The position numbers and the translations under genes are program-made. The notes below the pieces were generated by a model. That model had not been told where the DNA came from. It worked only from the letters and a program-made list of their open reading frames with translations, and ran no database searches. Below, piece after piece: positions 1 through 8,181 of a stretch of DNA of 64,000 nt. The DNA lies in assembly GCF_001660705.2 (NCBI RefSeq), contig NZ_LYBV02000032.1, positions 62,001 to 126,000 on the forward strand, read 5' to 3'. This stretch comes from Saccharicrinis aurantiacus. Its GTDB lineage: Bacteria > Bacteroidota > Bacteroidia > Bacteroidales > Marinilabiliaceae. Position 1 is the stretch's first letter. Every line of letters begins with the position of its first letter.

Positions 1-1232
1 TAGCGTCAGATAACAGATGGGGACAGTTCTGGTCTGTATCAGGTAGCTGGAGAATTTCTCAAGAAAACTTTATGGCTGATGCCACTTGGGTTGATGACTT
101 AAAAGTTCGTTCATCGTATGGTACAAATGGTACTTTACCTCCGGGATATTACGATTATATGTCGTACTATTTCTTAACAGGAAGCATTAATGGTGGCCCA
201 GGATATTTCCCAGGAAACCTTGGTAACGATGAGTTAACTTGGGAGAAATCGAAAAACTTTAACGTAGGCGTTGACTTTTCTTTCCTAAGCCGATTTAATG
301 CTACGGTTGAGTACTACAACAAATACACTGATGACCTTATTATTGAATTCCCAACTAGCTGGGTAAATAACGGATTTGGAAGTTATGTTGGAAATGCGGG
401 TTCTATTATTAACTCTGGAGTTGAGTTTCAATTTAACGCAAACATAATCGACAAAGGCGACTGGCGTTGGGATGTTGGTTTTAATGTTACAAAGCAAAAA
501 GCTATTGTTGATCAATTACCAAATAACGAAGATATTGTTACGGGTGATGGTGGTATGTATATTTATCGCGAAGGCGAAAGTATGTATTCTTTTTACTTAC
601 CTGAATGGGCTGGCGTTGATAGCCAAACTGGTTTAGGGACATGGTATAAAGAAGATGGCTCTACAACTACCAACATTAACGAGGCAGAAAGAAGAGTTGT
701 AGGTAAAGCGGTTCCTGATTTTATGGGATCGGTAAATACTGGATTGAAATTTAAAAACTGGGAATTAAGTGCTTTAGTAACCTATAGTTTTGGTGGCGAA
801 ATGTTTAATTACCCTGGTTATTTCTCTCATCACGATGGTTTAAGAGCAGGTAACTTTACTCCTGAATCTACTGCTTCTGATTATTGGCAACAACCTGGTG
901 ACGATGCAAAAAACCCAATTCCTGTTTTTGGTGGAATGTTAGGTGGTACTGATGTAACAGGATCTTACTACAGATCTGATCAATTTTCATCACGTCATAT
1001 CTTATCAACAGATCACATCAGATTAAAAGAGTTACGTATTGGATACACTTTACCAAAGCAAATGCTTACCAAAGCAGGCTTTAGCGATGTTACCGTATAT
1101 TTTGTAGGTGGTAACTTATTAACATGGACTAAAGAAGACAACATTGAGCCTGAAGTACCATTAAATGGATACAGAACTGCAGATACACCTGCGGCACGTA
1201 CTTATACTTTAGGAGTTAACTTAAGTTTCTAA
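1..1232 (+). CDS. SusC/RagA-type TonB-dependent receptor, C-terminal part
   Basis: The frame is open from base 3, so this is the last ~410 residues of a SusC-type outer-membrane receptor that begins before the window. What is visible is beta-barrel: alternating aromatic-rich strands, the SusC-like phrases TWEKSKNFNVGVDFSFL and LRIGYTLPKQ, and a terminal phenylalanine (ends GVNLSF) as used in barrel assembly. By family it imports a ligand captured by the SusD lipoprotein encoded 19 bases downstream, powered by TonB/ExbBD. The plug domain and TonB box lie outside the window. The substrate cannot be told, because no hydrolase gene is adjacent on the visible side. Confidence 0.93.
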   Translation, partial: ASDNRWGQFWSVSGSWRISQENFMADATWVDDLKVRSSYGTNGTLPPGYYDYMSYYFLTGSINGGPGYFPGNLGNDELTWEKSKNFNVGVDFSFLSRFNATVEYYNKYTDDLIIEFPTSWVNNGFGSYVGNAGSIINSGVEFQFNANIIDKGDWRWDVGFNVTKQKAIVDQLPNNEDIVTGDGGMYIYREGESMYSFYLPEWAGVDSQTGLGTWYKEDGSTTTNINEAERRVVGKAVPDFMGSVNTGLKFKNWELSALVTYSFGGEMFNYPGYFSHHDGLRAGNFTPESTASDYWQQPGDDAKNPIPVFGGMLGGTDVTGSYYRSDQFSSRHILSTDHIRLKELRIGYTLPKQMLTKAGFSDVTVYFVGGNLLTWTKEDNIEPEVPLNGYRTADTPAARTYTLGVNLSF

Positions 1233-1251
1233 TCACAAAACAACTACAATT

Positions 1252-2691
1252 ATGTACAAAATAAAATTATATACAATTCTACTGACTATTGCATTTGCTT
1301 TTAGCTCATGTATGGAAAGTTTCTTAAACGAAGACCCTTCAACAGGTCTTCCCGACGATGAAGTCGTTGAATCATTAACTGATTTTGATTACGTTGTAAA
1401 TGGTATTTACCATTTAATGAATCACCGTTTTTACTATACAGGAGATTTTGGTGTAACAGGTGCTTTACGTGGCGATGGTTACAAATCATTAAAATCGTTC
1501 AACCAGTTTTCACCTGTAGGTCGTTACGACACCAACCCTGTTTCGCACTTTACCATAGGATACTGGGAGCAAATGTACAAAGCTCTTGGTGCAGTTAACA
1601 GAGCAATTGAACTAAAAGAAAATGTACCTGCCGACGAACAAGAAGATCCTAAGTACGATCAATTAGTAGGCGAGCTTTATGCTCTTAGAGCTACCATCCA
1701 TTTTGATGTGGCACGTACGTTTGCCGACTTACCAACTTACGCAACTCAATCGAGTAATAAAGATGCAAATGGTAATGTAATGGGAATTCCTTTGGCTGAT
1801 AAATTATATGGTACCGATCATTTGCCAACAAGAGCAAGTCTTGAGGAAACCTACGATTTTATTGTAGCCGATTACGATACAGCAATCACTTTCTTAAACG
1901 AAGATATTACTCGCGGTGGCGGTGGTGTTGGTGTTTCTGCAGCTAAAGGCCTTAAGGCAAGAGTTCTTTTATATTTAGAAAGAGACCAAGAAGCTTTAGA
2001 CCTAGCCAAAGAAGTTATTGAAGGTTCAAGTATTCCTTTGGTAGATGCCTCAAACTATGTGGATGCATGGACTAAGGAAAACGGACCAGGTAACTTATTT
2101 GCCATTATAGCTAATGCACGTTACAATGCTTCATTAAACAGTGTTGGTTACTATACACAGCCCGATTCGTACGAAGAGGTATTCCCAACAGATGAAGAAA
2201 TTGCATTTATTCAATCTGATGACAATGATGTACGTAAAGACGTTATCATCACAAGCCTTAACGAAGGTGGTGAAGAAATGACTCATTTAAATAAATTTAC
2301 AGGTAGAGATAACCAGGTAACCATTAACCCGGTTCAGGTAATCCGTATTGCCGAGCTTTATTTAATTGCTGCCGAAGCTGCTGTTAAAGAAGGAAACAGC
2401 AACGATGCACTTAAATATTACAACGATTTACGCAGAAACAGATTCACTAATTACACAGATGCTACTGAGGTAACATTAGATGATATTTTAGATGAGCGCA
2501 GAAGAGAGTTTACTGGAGAAAATCATAGATCATATGATTTATTGAGAAATAACAAAAGCTTTATTGTACCTAATGTAGGTGATAGTGAAGAAATTTCTCA
2601 AGCTTCAGGTAAAAACTTATTTGCCATTCCGCAGCGCGAAATTGACGCATCAAAAGGAAGCATACAGCAAAATAGCTACTATGCCAACTAA
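1252..2691 (+). CDS. SusD/RagB family outer-membrane lipoprotein
   Basis: Surface lipoprotein that caps the SusC barrel encoded just upstream and binds its substrate. A lipoprotein signal is clear: a hydrophobic stretch followed by AFSSC, with Cys20 as the lipidated residue. The family's helical repeat region is seen in RIAELYLIAAEAAVKEG (about residue 365 on) and the C-terminal SusD_RagB signature in DILDERRREFTGENHRSYDLL. At 479 residues it is of usual length. It starts 19 bases after the susC stop and a strong terminator follows at 2722, so susC-susD is the end of one operon. Substrate unknown. Confidence 0.95.
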   Translation: MYKIKLYTILLTIAFAFSSCMESFLNEDPSTGLPDDEVVESLTDFDYVVNGIYHLMNHRFYYTGDFGVTGALRGDGYKSLKSFNQFSPVGRYDTNPVSHFTIGYWEQMYKALGAVNRAIELKENVPADEQEDPKYDQLVGELYALRATIHFDVARTFADLPTYATQSSNKDANGNVMGIPLADKLYGTDHLPTRASLEETYDFIVADYDTAITFLNEDITRGGGGVGVSAAKGLKARVLLYLERDQEALDLAKEVIEGSSIPLVDASNYVDAWTKENGPGNLFAIIANARYNASLNSVGYYTQPDSYEEVFPTDEEIAFIQSDDNDVRKDVIITSLNEGGEEMTHLNKFTGRDNQVTINPVQVIRIAELYLIAAEAAVKEGNSNDALKYYNDLRRNRFTNYTDATEVTLDDILDERRREFTGENHRSYDLLRNNKSFIVPNVGDSEEISQASGKNLFAIPQREIDASKGSIQQNSYYAN

Positions 2692-2721
2692 GTATTTGTA
2701 ATACCAATTACATCATATTCA

Positions 2722-2756
2722 AAAGCCACTTTGTATCCGTACAAAGTGGCTTTCTT
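2722..2756 (+). terminator. Rho-independent terminator of the susCD operon
   Basis: A perfect 14-bp stem (2722-2735 with 2740-2753) around a 4-base loop TCCG, followed by a short T-rich run. It lies 31 bases after the susD stop. Confidence 0.85.
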
Positions 2757-2780
2757 CATTTATAGTTATACCAATTTCAC

Positions 2781-2890
2781 AATAGCCCTGCGGCTTTAGC
2801 GCAAGACTGTTTTAATTCCAAAAATAGCCCTGCGGCTTTGGCGCAAGCTTGTTTTACTTATAAAATGGCTTTGCGGTTTTGGCGCAGATA
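2781..2890. repeat. Three degenerate tandem units of 41-42 bases
   Basis: Units begin at 2781, 2823 and 2864. Each starts with a variant of AATAGCCCTGCGGCTTT followed by GGCGCAAG or close to it. Copies one and two are nearly identical through their first 25 bases; copy three has diverged. The unit does not encode anything obvious. Confidence 0.75.
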
Positions 2891-3096
2891 TTAAAATCAA
2901 TCGCTTGTTATCAGAATGTGGTTTTTCGTAAACTTGAATTTATGTTACTTTTCAGGATGACCTCTTTACAAAAGGTTTGAATTATTGCGATAATCGAATA
3001 CAATTTCAAGTTCACTTAAATATTGTTGAGTGTGGTAATAACCTTTTAATAAGATTCTTTGCCCTACCTTTGATGGCAGGCAAGCTTGGGCAAACC

Positions 3097-3122
3097 ACCC
3101 AATAGGTAATATTATTTAAGAC
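3097..3122. repeat. 26-base direct repeat, copy 1
   Basis: Begins ACCCAATAGGTAATATTA and ends TTTAAGAC. It is identical to 3466-3491. Similarity also extends upstream through a diverged TACCT...GGCAGG...GGG stretch, giving an imperfect unit of about 60 bases. Confidence 0.8.
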
Positions 3123-3202
3123 CAATAGCGTCCTAAATATTTAAAAAGATTGTTGAAATTAAAATTTTTATGGGTATGTATTTAAGCGCCCCTTAGGCTG
3201 GC

Positions 3203-3325
3203 CTCTTTACAAATAGGATTCGTTTTAGCTGAAGCTATAGTAAGTTTGGGAAGTTGAGAGCTTCGCTCGAAAATCACCCAAACGCACTTAAGCTTTAGAT
3301 AAATAAGAACCTATTTGTAAAGCAG
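3203..3325. repeat. Fold-back (inverted-repeat) element of about 120 bases
   Basis: The outer arms CTTTACAAATAGG (3205-3217) and CCTATTTGTAAAG (3311-3323) are perfect complements. Inside, GTAAGTTTGGG and CCCAAACGCACTTA form a second imperfect arm pair, so most of the element can fold into one long hairpin. It has no coding capacity. It resembles a small non-autonomous mobile or palindromic element, but no target-site duplication is evident. Confidence 0.55.
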
Positions 3326-3465
3326 CCTTGATTTTCTTTGCCCTGCCTTTGCAGGCAGGTTACTTTCTTTCATTAAGGAAAGATCGGAATGATTTTTAAT
3401 TGAGTATTAAAAATTGTTTCAGCATAAGTCGGGCCTACCTGCCGGTAGGCAGGTTTGGGTTGAAA

Positions 3466-3491
3466 ACCCAATAGGTAATATTATTTAAGAC
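3466..3491. repeat. 26-base direct repeat, copy 2
   Basis: Identical to 3097-3122. It follows the palindrome CCTACCTGCCGGTAGGCAGG at 3434-3453. Confidence 0.8.
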
Positions 3492-3590
3492 AACATTGTC
3501 TGCAAAAATAAATTATAAACTAAATTAGCCTTACATTTAGAAACGATTTTTAAAGAAAAACACTAAATATATAAACATACATAAGCTCTT

Positions 3591-4625
3591 ATGAATTTCA
3601 ACATCGAACCCATTTCTACTCAAATAGAGGAAGCACTGCAACAAAAAATAGATACCAAAACCAAACCACTAGGATCGCTAGGTAAATTAGAAACCATCGC
3701 ACTCAAAATTGGTAAAATTCAGGATACTTTAAGTCCTGCACTAAATAAACCTGCCATTTTAGTTTGTGCGGCCGATCATGGCATAACGCAAGAAGGTATT
3801 AGCCCATTCCCTCAAGAAGTAACCTTTCAAATGGTGATGAACTTTTTAGGTGGTGGTGCTGCAATAAATGTTTTCACACAGCAAAACAACATAGAACTTG
3901 TGCTAGCCGACACGGGTGTTAACTTCGATTTTGAAAAACATCCTAGTTTACTAGATTACAAAATTGCCAAAGGCACAAAAAACTTTGCCTCCGAAGCTGC
4001 CATGACTATCGCTCAGTGTGAACAAGCCATGCAAAATGGTGCGGCAATTACCGAAAAATTGCACGCCAACGGAACTAATATTATTGGTTTTGGCGAAATG
4101 GGCATAGGTAACACCACCGCTGCAGCAGCACTTCTCACGGCTTATACCAATATTGATGCTAAAGATGCTGCCGGAGCAGGTACCGGGCTCGATGAAAAAG
4201 GAATTGCACACAAGGCTGAAGTTATTGCTAAAGCCATAGCCAAACAAGGCATACCCAATTCTCCACTAGAAATTTTGGCCACCTATGGCGGTTTCGAAAT
4301 TGCCACCATATGCGGAGCTATGCTTAAGGCAGCAGAATTAAAAATGATTGTGATGGTAGATGGTTTTATTGTTACTGCGGCATTTTTAGCAGCTTCAAAA
4401 ATAAATGTAACCATTGCTGATTATGCACTATTCTGCCATAAATCAAACGAAAAAGGGCACGCATTAATGCTCGATCATTTAAATGCAGAACCCATTCTAG
4501 ACTTAGGCATGCGCTTGGGCGAAGGTACCGGAAATGCGGTTGCTTATCCAGTTATTAAAAGTGCGGTTCAATTCCTAAATAATATGAGTAGTTTTGCCGA
4601 TGCTGGAGTAGCCACAGAAAAATAA
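3591..4625 (+). CDS. cobT: Nicotinate-nucleotide--dimethylbenzimidazole phosphoribosyltransferase
   Basis: Makes the alpha-riboside phosphate of the B12 lower ligand from nicotinate mononucleotide and dimethylbenzimidazole or another base. The 344-residue length is typical. Family landmarks are TKPLGSLGKLE near the N-terminus, CAADHGIT (about residue 60), GEMGIGNTT (about 167) and the LGEGTG loop carrying the catalytic glutamate at about residue 311. It is first of four lower-ligand genes cobT-cobS-cobC-cobU on this strand. No riboswitch precedes it, unlike the corrin-ring operon at 25 kb. The 158-base spacer behind it carries the repeats seen between other cob genes. Confidence 0.96.
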   Translation: MNFNIEPISTQIEEALQQKIDTKTKPLGSLGKLETIALKIGKIQDTLSPALNKPAILVCAADHGITQEGISPFPQEVTFQMVMNFLGGGAAINVFTQQNNIELVLADTGVNFDFEKHPSLLDYKIAKGTKNFASEAAMTIAQCEQAMQNGAAITEKLHANGTNIIGFGEMGIGNTTAAAALLTAYTNIDAKDAAGAGTGLDEKGIAHKAEVIAKAIAKQGIPNSPLEILATYGGFEIATICGAMLKAAELKMIVMVDGFIVTAAFLAASKINVTIADYALFCHKSNEKGHALMLDHLNAEPILDLGMRLGEGTGNAVAYPVIKSAVQFLNNMSSFADAGVATEK

Positions 4626-4650
4626 ATTATTCAAAATAGACATAAGTCCA

Positions 4651-4776
4651 AAGTATAAAGACATAAGATTTATTGCCTATAGAAAAAGCAAGGATGCTAC
4701 ATATAGAGTAACGAACGCTTATATCATCTCGATAATTCGAAATAAATCTTTATACTTTTGTCTTTATACTTGATAC
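4651..4776. repeat. cob spacer repeat: inverted arms plus TTGATAC
   Basis: A perfect 12-base inverted repeat, AAGTATAAAGAC (4651-4662) and GTCTTTATACTT (4760-4771), spans the cobT-cobS spacer. A TTGATAC unit (4770-4776) overlaps the right arm and ends 7 bases before the cobS ATG. Related arms and heptads occur in the other cob spacers. Confidence 0.75.
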
Positions 4777-4783
4777 TTATTAA

Positions 4784-5560
4784 ATGAAACATCAATTACG
4801 CTTATTCTTTACAGCCCTAATGTTTATAACGCGCATACCTGTGCCGAAGTGGGTTGGGTATTCTGAGCACAATTTAAACAAATGCAATCGTTACTTTCCT
4901 CTTGTGGGAATAGTAGTTGGAAGCATTGGGGCATTGGCATTTTATGTAGCTAATTTTCTTTTCAATATTGAAATAGCCGTCATATTATCTATGATCGCCA
5001 CAATTATAACAACGGGTGCTTTTCATGAGGATGGTTTCGCCGATGTTTGTGATGGTTTTGGCGGAGGTTGGACTACCGAAAAAATAATGGATATTATGAA
5101 GGATTCAAGAGTAGGCGCCTATGCCTTGATTGGCACTATAATGCTACTACTTTTGAAGTTTTATTCCATTACCTCGCTACCACTTGGCATCATCATTCCT
5201 AGTATTATTGCCGGGCACAGCATTAGTCGCTTATTTGCCGTTTCTACCATGTATTCCCTCTCGTATGTAAGAGAAGATGAATTAAGCAAATCGAAACCGG
5301 TAACTAAAAATTTAAAGTTTAAAGATTTATTCATTGCATCCATTATTGGTCTACTCCCCTTACTTTTATTCAAAAACTGGATCATATTCCTAAGTATTAT
5401 ACCACTTGTTATTACGAAAGTTTGGTTGGAGAAATACTATAAAAAATGGATAGGTGGTTATGTGGGAGATGCTCTTGGAACAGTTCAGCAGGTAACCGAG
5501 GTAGTGTTTTACCTAAGCATAATTGCACTCGGCACTTTAATTGAAAAAGGCATTATTTAG
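4784..5560 (+). CDS. cobS: Adenosylcobinamide-GDP ribazoletransferase (cobalamin synthase)
   Basis: Joins adenosylcobinamide-GDP to alpha-ribazole (or its phosphate) in the membrane, the final assembly of B12. The 258-residue protein has several hydrophobic segments and the family's metal-binding motif FHEDGFADVCDGFGGGW (about residues 80-96). A second conserved GDALGTVQQVTEV lies near the C-terminus. The length is normal. It sits between cobT and cobC, consistent with this role. The start is an ATG after the TTGATAC repeat, with no Shine-Dalgarno sequence. Confidence 0.95.
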   Translation: MKHQLRLFFTALMFITRIPVPKWVGYSEHNLNKCNRYFPLVGIVVGSIGALAFYVANFLFNIEIAVILSMIATIITTGAFHEDGFADVCDGFGGGWTTEKIMDIMKDSRVGAYALIGTIMLLLLKFYSITSLPLGIIIPSIIAGHSISRLFAVSTMYSLSYVREDELSKSKPVTKNLKFKDLFIASIIGLLPLLLFKNWIIFLSIIPLVITKVWLEKYYKKWIGGYVGDALGTVQQVTEVVFYLSIIALGTLIEKGII

Positions 5561-5603
5561 AAATTATTTGAATCGTATCAGAAATCAATATCCCGACAAA
5601 GTC

Positions 5604-5631
5604 GTGATACTTGATAGGTGATACTTGATAC
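5604..5631 (+). repeat. Four heptad repeats before cobC
   Basis: Four contiguous 7-base units: GTGATAC, TTGATAG, GTGATAC, TTGATAC. The last ends 10 bases before the cobC ATG at 5642, where the ribosome would bind. Confidence 0.8.
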
Positions 5632-5641
5632 TATTTAACTG

Positions 5642-6217
5642 ATGAAAACACTATATATCATTCGTCATACCACACCAAAGGTAGAACCTGGTGTATGCTA
5701 CGGGCAAGCCGATTTAGATATTACAGCTTCATTTCAACAAGAAGCTAATGAAATTAATCAACTGCTAAAGCAGGCCGAAATTGATACCGTATATTCCAGC
5801 CCCCTAAAAAGATGTAAAGTATTGGCACAGGAGTTATTTACGGATAAAACCATTCGTTACAATGACTTGCTCAAAGAAATTGATTTTGGCGATTGGGAGC
5901 TAATGAAATGGAATGATATACCCAAAGAGCAAATGGAAACTTGGTCGGCCGACTTCGTTCATCTCCCCCCTCCAAATGGAGAGTCCCTCGGTGATATGAA
6001 CAGCAGAGCCAATGAGTTTTTAAAACATTGTAAAACTTCAATTGAGGATGACAGCACTGCAGCAATAGTAACACATTCTGGCATTATACGCTGCATAATT
6101 GCGCAATGCCTCAGCATTCCTTTAAACAAAATATTCCGACTTAAATTGAACTATGCATCTGTTGTAAAAATAGTTTTATTTGATTCGCATGAAGAAGTAG
6201 AAATACTCAAACCTTAA
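5642..6217 (+). CDS. cobC: Alpha-ribazole phosphatase (histidine phosphatase family)
   Basis: Predicted to remove the 5'-phosphate of alpha-ribazole phosphate (or of B12 phosphate). The histidine-phosphatase signature IRHTTP is at residues 7-12 with His9 as phosphoacceptor, the second catalytic histidine is in VTHSGIIRC (about 144), and YSSPLKRC (about 56-63) is the usual middle motif. At 191 residues it matches CobC length. The sequence alone would also fit other phosphoglycerate-mutase-like phosphatases; its place between cobS and cobU decides the call. Confidence 0.88.
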   Translation: MKTLYIIRHTTPKVEPGVCYGQADLDITASFQQEANEINQLLKQAEIDTVYSSPLKRCKVLAQELFTDKTIRYNDLLKEIDFGDWELMKWNDIPKEQMETWSADFVHLPPPNGESLGDMNSRANEFLKHCKTSIEDDSTAAIVTHSGIIRCIIAQCLSIPLNKIFRLKLNYASVVKIVLFDSHEEVEILKP

Positions 6218-6295
6218 TCTGAAACTAAGTTGTGAAATATACTAAACAAGCTGTAAAGCCATTAATAAGTAACAACTAATAATTAACAATTACAC

Positions 6296-6805
6296 ATGGC
6301 ACATATAATATTTGTAACAGGAGGACAACGCTCTGGAAAAAGCCGTTGGGCTGAGGAAAAAGCCTTAGAACTAAGCGACAATCCCATATACTTGGCCACA
6401 TCACGCATCTGGGACGATGAACATGCAGCACGCATTCAACGCCATAAAGATGACAGAGACGACAGGTGGGAGAATATTGAAGAGGAGAAGAACATATCGA
6501 AATACAATTTCACCAATCGAGTGGTATTAATTGATTGCGTTACACTTTGGTTAACTAACTTCTTCTTTGATAATGATAGTAACATTGATGTTGCCTTAAA
6601 TTTAGCTAAAGAAGAGATTAACATGCTAAAAAGACAAGATACAACCTTTATCATAGTTACTAACGAAATAGGCCTAGGTGGAATGCCTCAAAATGCCGTA
6701 CAACGCAAATTCACCGACCTACAAGGTTGGATGAACCAATATATTGCTCAACAAGCTAACGAAGTAAATTTAATGGTAAGCGGCATCCCTTTAAAAGTAA
6801 AATAA
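6296..6805 (+). CDS. cobU: Adenosylcobinamide kinase / adenosylcobinamide-phosphate guanylyltransferase
   Basis: Bifunctional enzyme that phosphorylates adenosylcobinamide and then attaches GMP, giving the substrate of CobS. The P-loop GGQRSGKS is at residues 9-16, RIQRHKDDRDDRW (about 46-58) holds the guanylylated-histidine region, and TNEIGLGG and QGWMNQYIAQQANEVNLMVSG are standard CobU motifs. The length (169) is usual. It is the last of the four-gene lower-ligand cluster and is followed directly by a strong terminator. Confidence 0.95.
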   Translation: MAHIIFVTGGQRSGKSRWAEEKALELSDNPIYLATSRIWDDEHAARIQRHKDDRDDRWENIEEEKNISKYNFTNRVVLIDCVTLWLTNFFFDNDSNIDVALNLAKEEINMLKRQDTTFIIVTNEIGLGGMPQNAVQRKFTDLQGWMNQYIAQQANEVNLMVSGIPLKVK

Positions 6806-6822
6806 CCTAAAGAGAGAAATAC

Positions 6823-6860
6823 AAAAGCCCCATTGCAAATCTAATGCAATGGGGCTTTTT
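6823..6860 (+). terminator. Rho-independent terminator after cobU
   Basis: A 15-bp stem (6823-6837 with 6845-6859) including AGCCCCATTGCA, a 7-base loop and a run of five T. Confidence 0.9.
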
Positions 6861-6868
6861 GTTTACGT

Positions 6869-6898
6869 AAGAAAGGGCAGATTCTCAAGAATCTGCCC
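6869..6898 (-). terminator. Rho-independent terminator of the minus-strand susCD operon
   Basis: GGGCAGATTCT (6875-6885) pairs with AGAATCTGCCC (6888-6898). On the minus strand it is followed by TTTCTT. It stands back to back with the cobU terminator, so the two convergent operons each have their own. Confidence 0.8.
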
Positions 6899-6967
6899 CC
6901 ACTCACACAACTAAACCTTTAATCTATGTCCCACCATAGCTTAGCTGTAAGTTTTTATGGGATATAA

Positions 6968-8152
6968 TTACATTGCTGCAACTTCCTTTATATCTTGACT
7001 AAATGAGAAACCTACTTTTGCGGCATTTCCATTTAATGCTGCATCTGCAGTAGAAATAGTAAAGTAACCATAATAAATATGTGTTGCGATAACTTCACCT
7101 TTATCATTTTCTTCACTATACTCATAGCTAAATACGTAAACATCACCCACCATTGCATCAACAGCCATTACTTGAGATCCTCCATCAAATATCTCAACGA
7201 CTTTCGAGAAAGAGGCTAGTTCATCATAGCTTAAAACATCACCCGTAGTAGGATCTAACTCACCTTCATTTTCATGACCTTCAGGATAAGCTGTACCAAG
7301 TTCAACTTTTACGAATTTTGTATCAACTGAAGTAAAACCAACAGCAGAAGCACTTGATGTAAGAGTTAATACACCTGCATCCTTTGAATCTTCACCTTCT
7401 TCAACCTCAACAGGCATAAAAGCAAAATCCATATCAGTCATAACATAACCCATATCCATTGAAGCAAAATACTTTGAAATTACAGGGATTGTAACCATTG
7501 CCATATCAGAATAAGCACCAGAATTAGCTACAACACGATACTGAATAGTATCAGTTAAGTCATAACCCGTACCCATAATTGAATCAACAAACTCAAAGCT
7601 AGTTCCTGCTAATTTACCAGTAACTTCAACCCAATCAGTATTCTCAAAATCTCCACCTACAACACGACGTTTTTCTGCTTTAACATCAGTAAGATCTGTT
7701 GCTACGGTATTACATGCTAATGTAATATAGTTTTTATCAGAACTATACTCAGATACCGAACCACCAGCTTCTGCTGATGTAGGAGCAATAACAGAAACAC
7801 TAAAGCTTCCTGTTGATTTATTAGATCCATAATCGATCTCAGTATTGAAATAAACCATTGAGTCAATTGCCCAATAAGCTCCAAAGTCAGAATCTTTTAA
7901 AGCTAAAGAGGCACTTTGGCTAGACACAGCAATTGTCTGGTCAACACCCTCTCCTCCTGTAACTTTAATACTCTCAACAGCTGGGTTACTAACAGCAAAG
8001 TCAACTGTAAACGGGGTATCAAATAAAGTAACTTCGCTTAAACTTGGTGCAACATCTGCTGCTGGCAAAAATTCATGCTCAGTGAAACTATCGTCACAAG
8101 CAGTGAATGAAAATGCGGCAGCTAATGCGCTATATAATAATATCTTTTTCAT
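6968..8152 (-). CDS. Unknown outer-membrane lipoprotein encoded with SusC/SusD
   Basis: I do not recognise a specific family. The 394-residue protein starts with a lipoprotein signal (SFTAC, lipidated Cys19) and is otherwise beta-rich, with many Ser, Thr, Val and Asp residues and an acidic patch around VEVEEGEDSKDAG. It is third in the operon susC-susD-this gene, 29 bases behind susD. Proteins in this position are often surface-exposed substrate-binding lipoproteins, and I infer a similar job. No catalytic motif is seen, and no enzyme gene accompanies it to hint at the substrate. Confidence 0.75.
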   Translation of the reverse strand: MKKILLYSALAAAFSFTACDDSFTEHEFLPAADVAPSLSEVTLFDTPFTVDFAVSNPAVESIKVTGGEGVDQTIAVSSQSASLALKDSDFGAYWAIDSMVYFNTEIDYGSNKSTGSFSVSVIAPTSAEAGGSVSEYSSDKNYITLACNTVATDLTDVKAEKRRVVGGDFENTDWVEVTGKLAGTSFEFVDSIMGTGYDLTDTIQYRVVANSGAYSDMAMVTIPVISKYFASMDMGYVMTDMDFAFMPVEVEEGEDSKDAGVLTLTSSASAVGFTSVDTKFVKVELGTAYPEGHENEGELDPTTGDVLSYDELASFSKVVEIFDGGSQVMAVDAMVGDVYVFSYEYSEENDKGEVIATHIYYGYFTISTADAALNGNAAKVGFSFSQDIKEVAAM

Positions 8153-8181
8153 ATATCGTTATTATTAAAATTAAAAATTAA

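Larger units (their letters stand above)
2692..3590. other. 899-base gene-free, repeat-rich spacer
   Basis: No convincing open frame on either strand. After the susD terminator it holds three tandem ~42-base units (2781-2890), a fold-back element (3203-3325), a 26-base direct repeat (3097-3122 and 3466-3491) and short G+C-rich palindromes of the form CCTGCCGGTAGGCAGG (for example 3438-3453). I see no cobalamin riboswitch here although a cob locus follows. Confidence 0.7.

Noticed and set aside
1301-1489. Minus-strand small frame across the susD signal region
   Set aside because: Antisense shadow; no supporting start or composition.
3492-3590. Cobalamin riboswitch before cobT
   Set aside because: No B12 box, no GGGAA core and no CCCGC segment could be found in the spacer.
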